The notes under the pieces are model-generated. The model did not search any database, was not told where the DNA came from, and was given only the letters and a program-made list of their open reading frames with translations. Source: an uncultured Paracoccaceae bacterium (GTDB taxonomy: Bacteria; Pseudomonadota; Alphaproteobacteria; Rhodobacterales; Rhodobacteraceae). Taken from it: DNA of 64,000 bases. The position numbers and the translations under genes are program-made. Every line of letters begins with the position of its first letter. Position 1 is the stretch's first letter. Shown here one piece after another: positions 59,407 through 64,000 of the stretch. The stretch lies in NCBI GenBank assembly GCA_945952025.1, contig CAMFGW010000013.1, positions 1-64,000 of the forward strand, read 5' to 3'.

Positions 59407-60027
59407 ATGCCCGAAAAGATGCGCCTTTACCATTCGCCGACCACCCCCTTCGGCCGCAAGGTCGCGGTCCTTCTGATGGAAACCGGGCAGGAGGCCGACG
59501 TCGAGGTGGTTGAGGTCGCGGGCACGCCGCTCGCCCCCGGCAGCCTGCCCCTTGACCGCAATCCGCTGGGCAAGATCCCCGCGCTCGACCGCGCCGACGG
59601 GGGCACCCTTTACGACAGCCGGGTGATCTGCCGCTACCTGGACGAACGCGCCGGCTCAGGCCTTTACCCCAAGGGCGAGGCGCTCTGGCCCACCCTGACG
59701 CTCGAGGCGACGGCGGACGGAATGATGGATGCCGGCGTCCTCATGGCCTACGAAATGCGCATCCGCCCCGAGGACAAGCGCTTCGCCCACTGGACCGAGG
59801 CGCAATGGGGTAAGATCGCCCGCGCGCTCGACCACCTGGAAGCGAACCGCCTGCCCCAGCTGGCCGGCCCCCTGGACATGGGCCAGATCGCGCTGGCCTG
59901 CGCGCTCGGCTACCTCGATTTCCGCCATGATGCGCGCGGCTGGCGCAACGGACGCCCGGGCCTTGCGAAGTGGTTCGAGACGATCAGCCGCCGCCCCAGC
60001 CTCATGGCCACGGTTCCGCAGGCCTGA
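59407..60027 (+). CDS. Glutathione S-transferase family protein
   Basis: 206 aa. Thioredoxin-fold N-terminal domain (1-about 80) with MRLYHSPTTPFGRKVAVLLMETG, NPLGKIPAL and YDSRVICRYLDE, where NPxxxxPAL and the S-R-x-I are glutathione-site motifs. All-alpha C-terminal domain. No cysteine at the active site. Start 59407 or the Met at 59419 (MRLYH). No pathway link is clear, the neighbours being kbl and petA. Confidence 0.88.
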   Translation: MPEKMRLYHSPTTPFGRKVAVLLMETGQEADVEVVEVAGTPLAPGSLPLDRNPLGKIPALDRADGGTLYDSRVICRYLDERAGSGLYPKGEALWPTLTLEATADGMMDAGVLMAYEMRIRPEDKRFAHWTEAQWGKIARALDHLEANRLPQLAGPLDMGQIALACALGYLDFRHDARGWRNGRPGLAKWFETISRRPSLMATVPQA

Positions 60028-60142
60028 ATGATGCACGCCAAGACGCACTCCATGCCGCACCTCTGGCACATCGGCAACAGCCGGGGCGCGCCCGTTCGAC
60101 GCACCCCCCTTGCACAACTAAGCCCGCTGGACGGGCCACGGA

Positions 60143-60191
60143 TTGACGGCTAATAACCCCGCGACGGCTGCGGGAAACCGCGGCCCGCAGC
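60143..60191 (+). promoter_or_regulatory. Leader region of fbcFBC with hairpin
   Basis: GCTGCGGG (60167-60174) and CCCGCAGC (60184-60191) form an 8-bp stem with a 9-nt loop, 38 nt before the petA GTG. TTGACG at 60143-60148 could be a -35, but no convincing -10 follows; the 201-bp gap 60028-60228 otherwise has no clear feature. Confidence 0.35.
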
Positions 60192-60228
60192 GCATGGCCC
60201 TCACCGGCCGAAGAAGGGAGCAGAACCC

Positions 60229-60789
60229 GTGTCGAATGCAGACCAGGCCGAAGGCAGCCGGAGGGATTTCCTCTATTACGCAACGGGTGCGACCGGCGCC
60301 GTTCTTGCCGGGGGCGCCACCTGGGCGCTCGTGGACCAGATGAATCCCGCGGCCGAAGTCAAGGCTCTGAGCTCGATCACGGTCGACATCGCGGCGGTGG
60401 AGGTCGGCACCCAGCTGACCGTCAAATGGCTCGGCAAGCCCGTCTTCATCCGCCATCGCGCGCAGAAGGAAATCGACGCCGGCCGCCAGGTCGAGCTGGA
60501 GGACCTGATCGACAAGGGTGCCGAAAACGCCAACCTGCCCACGACGGCCGAAGCGACGGACGAGAACCGCACGCTGGACAAGGACGGCCAGTGGCTGGTG
60601 ATGATCGGCGTCTGCACCCACCTGGGCTGCGTTCCGATCGGCGATGGCGCGGGCGACTTCGGCGGCTGGTTCTGCCCCTGCCACGGCTCGCACTACGACA
60701 CGGCCGGCCGCATCCGCAAAGGTCCGGCGCCGCGCAACCTGGCGGTTCCGGTCGCCACGCTCGACAAAACCACACTGAAGCTGGGCTGA
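60229..60789 (+). CDS. petA: Ubiquinol-cytochrome c reductase iron-sulfur subunit (Rieske)
   Basis: 186 aa. N-terminal Tat-type signal anchor ([20 protein letters not shown]) followed by the hinge, then the Rieske fold with the cluster-binding CTHLGC (about residue 128) and CPCHGSHYD (about 148). Together with cytochromes b and c1 it forms the bc1 complex of the cytoplasmic membrane, passing one electron from ubiquinol to cytochrome c1. The GTG at 60229 follows AAGGGAG at a good distance. The operon is also known as fbcFBC in Rhodobacter; this is fbcF. Confidence 0.97.
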   Translation: MSNADQAEGSRRDFLYYATGATGAVLAGGATWALVDQMNPAAEVKALSSITVDIAAVEVGTQLTVKWLGKPVFIRHRAQKEIDAGRQVELEDLIDKGAENANLPTTAEATDENRTLDKDGQWLVMIGVCTHLGCVPIGDGAGDFGGWFCPCHGSHYDTAGRIRKGPAPRNLAVPVATLDKTTLKLG

Positions 60790-60798
60790 GGGACGACA

Positions 60799-62121
60799 AT
60801 GGCTGGTATTCCGCACGACCACTATGAACCGAAGCCGGGGTTCGAAACCTGGCTTCACACGCGCTTGCCCGTCGTCGCGCTTGTCTATGACACGCTGATG
60901 ATCCCGACCCCCCGCAACCTGAACTGGTGGTGGATCTGGGGCATCGTCCTGGCCTTCTGCCTGGTCTTGCAGATCGCCACCGGCGTCGTCCTGGCCATGC
61001 ACTACACACCGCAGGTCAACATGGCCTTCCGGTCGGTCGAGCACATCATGCGCGACGTGAACGCGGGCTACATGCTGCGCTACCTCCACGCGAACGGCGC
61101 CTCGCTCTTCTTCTTCGCCGTCTACATCCACATCTTCCGTGGCCTTTTCTACGGCAGCTACAAGTCGCCGCGCGAAGTGACCTGGATCATCGGCATGCTG
61201 ATCTACCTCGCGATGATGGCGACGGCCTTCATGGGCTACGTGCTGCCGTGGGGCCAGATGTCCTTCTGGGGCGCCACGGTCATCACCGGCCTCTTCGGCG
61301 CGATCCCGGGCATCGGCCCGTCGATCCAGACCTGGCTCCTGGGCGGGCCGGCGGTCGACAATGCGACGCTGAACCGCTTCTTCTCGCTGCACTACCTCCT
61401 GCCCTTCGTCATCGCGGCGCTGGTCATCGTGCACGTCTGGGCCTTCCACACCACCGGCAACAACAACCCCACCGGGGTCGAGGTGCGCCGCGGATCGAAG
61501 GCCGAGGCCGAAAAGGACACCCTGCCCTTCTGGCCCTACTTCGTCATCAAGGACCTGTTCGCGCTGGCCGTGATTCTGGTCGTCTTCTTCGCGGTCGTGG
61601 GCTTCATGCCCAACTACCTCGGCCACCCGGACAACTACGTCCAGGCCAACCCGCTGGCGACGCCCGCGCACATCGTGCCGGAATGGTACTTCCTGCCCTT
61701 CTACGCGATCCTGCGCGCCTTCACCGCCGACGTCTGGGTCGTGCAGCTGGTCCACTTCCTGACCTTCGGCATCGTCGACGCCAAGTTCTTCGGCGTGCTG
61801 GCGATGTTCGGCGCCATCCTTGTCCTGGCGCTGGTCCCGTGGCTCGACACCTCGAACGTCCGCTCGGGCCAGTACCGGCCGATGTTCAAATGGTGGTACC
61901 GGCTCCTGATCGTCGACTTCATCGTGCTGATGTGGGTCGGCGGCCAGACGCCTACCGAACTGACCTCGTGGATCTCGCTTCTCGCGTCGGCCTACTGGTT
62001 TGCCTACTTCCTGATCGTCCTGCCGATCCTGGGGCTGGTCGAAAAGCCGCTGCCGCAGCCGTCGACGATCGAGGAAGACTTCAATGCGCACTACGGCGCC
62101 CAACCCCACGCGGCCGAGTGA
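60799..62121 (+). CDS. petB: Cytochrome b subunit of the bc1 complex
   Basis: 440 aa, typical of the alphaproteobacterial form. Eight membrane helices; haem ligand His in [24 protein letters not shown] and [20 protein letters not shown]. The quinol site motif PEWY is in [16 protein letters not shown] and the Gln-rich start of helix A is normal. Holds two haem b groups and both quinone sites. It is 9 bp after petA and 17 bp before petC. Also named fbcB. Confidence 0.98.
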   Translation: MAGIPHDHYEPKPGFETWLHTRLPVVALVYDTLMIPTPRNLNWWWIWGIVLAFCLVLQIATGVVLAMHYTPQVNMAFRSVEHIMRDVNAGYMLRYLHANGASLFFFAVYIHIFRGLFYGSYKSPREVTWIIGMLIYLAMMATAFMGYVLPWGQMSFWGATVITGLFGAIPGIGPSIQTWLLGGPAVDNATLNRFFSLHYLLPFVIAALVIVHVWAFHTTGNNNPTGVEVRRGSKAEAEKDTLPFWPYFVIKDLFALAVILVVFFAVVGFMPNYLGHPDNYVQANPLATPAHIVPEWYFLPFYAILRAFTADVWVVQLVHFLTFGIVDAKFFGVLAMFGAILVLALVPWLDTSNVRSGQYRPMFKWWYRLLIVDFIVLMWVGGQTPTELTSWISLLASAYWFAYFLIVLPILGLVEKPLPQPSTIEEDFNAHYGAQPHAAE

Positions 62122-62138
62122 CGGAAAGGACGATTGAG

Positions 62139-62930
62139 ATGCTGAGGAAAATCGCAATCACAGCCATGTCCGTCCTCTCGCTGATGGCGGGGGCGGCACA
62201 GGCTGAGGGCACGTTCGAGCCCCAGACCAAGGATGTGGCCTTCTCGTTCGAGGGCCCGTTCGGCAAGTTCGACGAGCACCAGCTCCAGCGCGGGCTGCAG
62301 GTCTACACCGAGGTCTGCGCGGCCTGCCACGGCCTGAAGTTCGTGGCCTACCGCACGCTTGGCGACGAGGGTGGCCCGAAGCTGCCGGAAGATCAGGTGG
62401 CGGCCTATGCAGCGCAATACACCGCGGTCGATGCCGACACCGGCGAGGAGCGCCCCGCCAAGCCGTCGGATTACTTCGCCGAGAACACGTCGGCGGGCGC
62501 CCCGGACCTGAGCCTGATGGCCAAGGCGCGCGCGGGCTACCACGGCCCCTGGGGCACCGGCCTGTCGCAGCTCTTCAACGGCATGGGCGGGCCCGAGCAC
62601 ATCGTGTCGATCCTGACCGGCTACACCGGCCAGACGAAAGAGGAAGCGGGCTCGTCCTTCCACGAGAACACCGCCTTCTCGACCGGCTGGATCAAGATGC
62701 CGCCTCCGCTGACCGACGGTCAGGTGACCTTCGCCGACGGCTCGCCGAACGATGTCCGCCACATGGCCGAAGATGTCGCCGCCTTCCTGATGTGGACCGC
62801 AGAGCCGCACATGATGGCGCGCAAGATGTGGGCCTTCGTGATCGTCGGCATGATGGGCCTCTTCGCCGTCTTGCTCTACCTCACCAACAAGCGGCTCTGG
62901 GCGCCCTACAAGGGCCGCAAGCAGGCCTGA
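62139..62930 (+). CDS. petC: Cytochrome c1
   Basis: 263 aa. Sec signal peptide at the N-terminus ([16 protein letters not shown]-like, cleaved after AQA). Haem-attachment motif [10 protein letters not shown] near residue 56. The mature periplasmic domain has a Met-ligand region near [24 protein letters not shown], and [19 protein letters not shown] is the C-terminal membrane anchor, ending [14 protein letters not shown] 62139 follows GGAAAGGACG. Last gene of the operon, followed by a strong terminator. Confidence 0.97.
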   Translation: MLRKIAITAMSVLSLMAGAAQAEGTFEPQTKDVAFSFEGPFGKFDEHQLQRGLQVYTEVCAACHGLKFVAYRTLGDEGGPKLPEDQVAAYAAQYTAVDADTGEERPAKPSDYFAENTSAGAPDLSLMAKARAGYHGPWGTGLSQLFNGMGGPEHIVSILTGYTGQTKEEAGSSFHENTAFSTGWIKMPPPLTDGQVTFADGSPNDVRHMAEDVAAFLMWTAEPHMMARKMWAFVIVGMMGLFAVLLYLTNKRLWAPYKGRKQA

Positions 62931-62947
62931 TCGGCCCCGACCTTCCG

Positions 62948-62973
62948 GAAACGCGCCCTTCGGGGCGCGTTTT
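62948..62973 (+). terminator. Intrinsic terminator of the fbcFBC operon
   Basis: AAACGCGCCC (62949-62958), UUCG loop, GGGCGCGTTT (62963-62972), then more T (TTCATTTT). The T run overlaps the stop codon of the convergent thiQ (62973-62975). Confidence 0.9.
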
Positions 62974-63668
62974 CATTTTCCGAGGTAAGAGGCCAGCGCC
63001 GGGGGCGGATCGGCCAGCAGGGCCGCCGTCGCGACCGGCGAATGGGCCCGTCCGTCGGCGACCAGCACCGTCAGGGGCGCGATCCGCCGCGCGTCGTCCG
63101 GGTCGTGGCTGACCATCAGCACCGTCGTCCCCGCCCGCCCCGCCATGCGCGCGACCAGATCCAGCATTTCGTCCTTCAGCGCCGGACCCAGGGCCGCGAA
63201 GGGCTCGTCCAGAAGCAGAAGCGGCCGGTCGCGGATCAGCGCCCGGGCCAGCGCGACCCGGCCCTGCTGGCCGCCCGACAGGGCACCGGGCTTGCGCCCG
63301 CCCAGCCCCGCCAGCCCCACATCGCCCAAGACCTCCTCGACCCGCGCGCGCTCGGGCGCAGGCAGCCGCAGGTCGGGACGCAGCCCAAGGCCCACGTTCT
63401 GCGCCACCGTCAGGTGCGGAAACAGGTTCTGGTCCTGAAAGAGGATCGACAGCGGCCGCCTGCCCGGCGGCAGCGGACCCAGGTCGGCACCCCGCCACAG
63501 CACGCGCCCGCGCGTCGGCACAAGGAACCCAGCGACGACGGAAAGCAGCGTCGACTTGCCCGCGCCGGACGGTCCGATCAGCGCCGTGATCGCGCCTTCG
63601 GGCACCGACAGGTCGGCGGACAGGCTGAAGTCACCCTGCCGGATCTCCACCCCCTCAAACGTCAGCAT
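62973..63668 (-). CDS. thiQ: Thiamine ABC transporter ATP-binding protein
   Basis: 231 aa. ABC ATPase with Walker A GPSGAGKST, signature ALSGGQQGRVALARAL, Walker B LLLLDEPFAALGP and the H-loop SHDPDDARR. QDQNLFPHLTVAQNVGLGLRP is typical of ThiQ. Provides energy for thiamine uptake with ThiP and ThiB. The ATG 63668 overlaps the thiP stop region by 14 bp. Convergent with petC. Confidence 0.9.
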   Translation of the reverse strand: MLTFEGVEIRQGDFSLSADLSVPEGAITALIGPSGAGKSTLLSVVAGFLVPTRGRVLWRGADLGPLPPGRRPLSILFQDQNLFPHLTVAQNVGLGLRPDLRLPAPERARVEEVLGDVGLAGLGGRKPGALSGGQQGRVALARALIRDRPLLLLDEPFAALGPALKDEMLDLVARMAGRAGTTVLMVSHDPDDARRIAPLTVLVADGRAHSPVATAALLADPPPALASYLGK

Positions 63669-64000
63669 CGGCACGCCCCATGCGGTCGAAAAGCCAGAAA
63701 AGCCCGAAGCTCGCCAGGACCAGCACCACCGCCAGCCCATAGGCCTCGTCCATGCGATACTGGCCCATGCGTTCGTAAAGGACCATCGGCAGCGTCGCCC
63801 GCTCCGGGTCGGAGAACAGCGTCACGACCCCCAGGTCGCCCATCGCGAGCGCCGCCGCCAGCCCCGCCGCAAAGCCCAGGGGCCGCCTGAGGCGCGGCAG
63901 GACCAGAAGCCTGAGCCGGGCCAGCCCCTCCATCCCCAGGCTGTCGGCCAGCCGGTCATAGTCGGCCCGAAGCGTCTGGATGTCCGGCAAAAGGATGCGC
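63655..64000 (-). CDS. thiP: Thiamine ABC transporter permease, C-terminal fragment
   Basis: About 115 C-terminal residues; the 5' part runs off the window at 64000, so the frame is open to its edge. ADYDRLADSLGMEGLARLRLLVLPRLRRPLGFAAGLAAALAMGDLGVVTLF has the ABC permease EAA-type loop (LPxLRRP) before a membrane helix. The final helix VVLVLASFGLFWLFDR ends the protein. Assigned as ThiP from its coupling with thiQ. The periplasmic thiB gene should lie just outside. Confidence 0.86.
   Translation of the reverse strand, partial: RILLPDIQTLRADYDRLADSLGMEGLARLRLLVLPRLRRPLGFAAGLAAALAMGDLGVVTLFSDPERATLPMVLYERMGQYRMDEAYGLAVVLVLASFGLFWLFDRMGRADADV

Overview
The window is a high-GC chromosomal segment (roughly two thirds G+C by eye, with almost all third codon positions G or C) from an alphaproteobacterium, most likely of the Rhodobacterales/Rhodobacteraceae. 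The grounds are gene content and order: a fbcFBC (petABC) cytochrome bc1 operon, a petP-petR-like MarR/response-regulator pair, a two-gene ABC exporter pair, ferrochelatase beside tiny secreted proteins, and kbl-tdh with an alphaproteobacterial-type threonine dehydrogenase. Position 1 is a real contig end: bases 1-45 are Illumina Nextera adapter, including an i5 index, so sequence starts to be genomic at about 46.

Layout. 46-7732 (+): tail of an M16 peptidase, mutL-rmuC, dnaK-dnaJ behind an RpoH-like promoter, queG. 7815-13533: a small ORF, then on the minus strand dxs-ispA-xseB-HDAC-like and petP-petR. 13669-19334: ilvE (+), msrB-msrA and terC (-), an EamA permease (+), an epimerase (-), and a frameshifted small membrane gene. 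19436-23135 (+): adenine deaminase-AMP nucleosidase, and HU. 23183-27322 (-): HD hydrolase, aroC, MarR, deaminated-glutathione amidase-like, grxC, comF. 27345-32017: methyltransferase-hemH (+), two duplicated 61-aa secreted proteins, and two L,D-transpeptidases flanking a CAP-domain lipoprotein. 32095-40506 (-): RNA methyltransferase, ABC exporter pair, LysE exporter, and an hslO-Nudix-cca operon. 40602-43087: a Nudix gene with decayed 3' tandem repeats, a receiver-PP2C regulator and a divergent HPt protein. 43092-53348 (-): two operons of methylamine/betaine-type demethylation and oxidation genes (DMGDH-like, MttB-like, ALDH; then a HIBADH-like dehydrogenase, a GMC oxidase and a HyuA), facing a divergent lysR-ilvA. 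55631-60027: M24 peptidase, kbl-tdh, GST. 60229-64000: fbcFBC, thiQ and a truncated thiP.

The most interesting non-genic signal is a roughly 217-bp multi-hairpin element present three times (8032-8250, 14551-14766 on the minus strand, 56801-57017). Each copy lies directly after the stop codon of a metabolic gene (dxs, ilvE, tdh), antisense to that gene, and the terminal hairpin shows a compensatory A-U/G-C change between copies. Further signals are a 500-bp tandem duplication that made the 61-aa protein pair and carried along a remnant of the L,D-transpeptidase 3' end, a degenerate AT-rich motif scattered inside GC-rich genes, in-frame 120-bp tandem repeats after the Nudix stop codon, and long inverted repeats between divergent promoters.

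No tRNA, rRNA, CRISPR array, prophage or insertion sequence was seen. Most of the window is ordinary core genome; the accessory-like parts are 29.3-32.0 kb, 40.6-43.1 kb and 43.1-53.4 kb.
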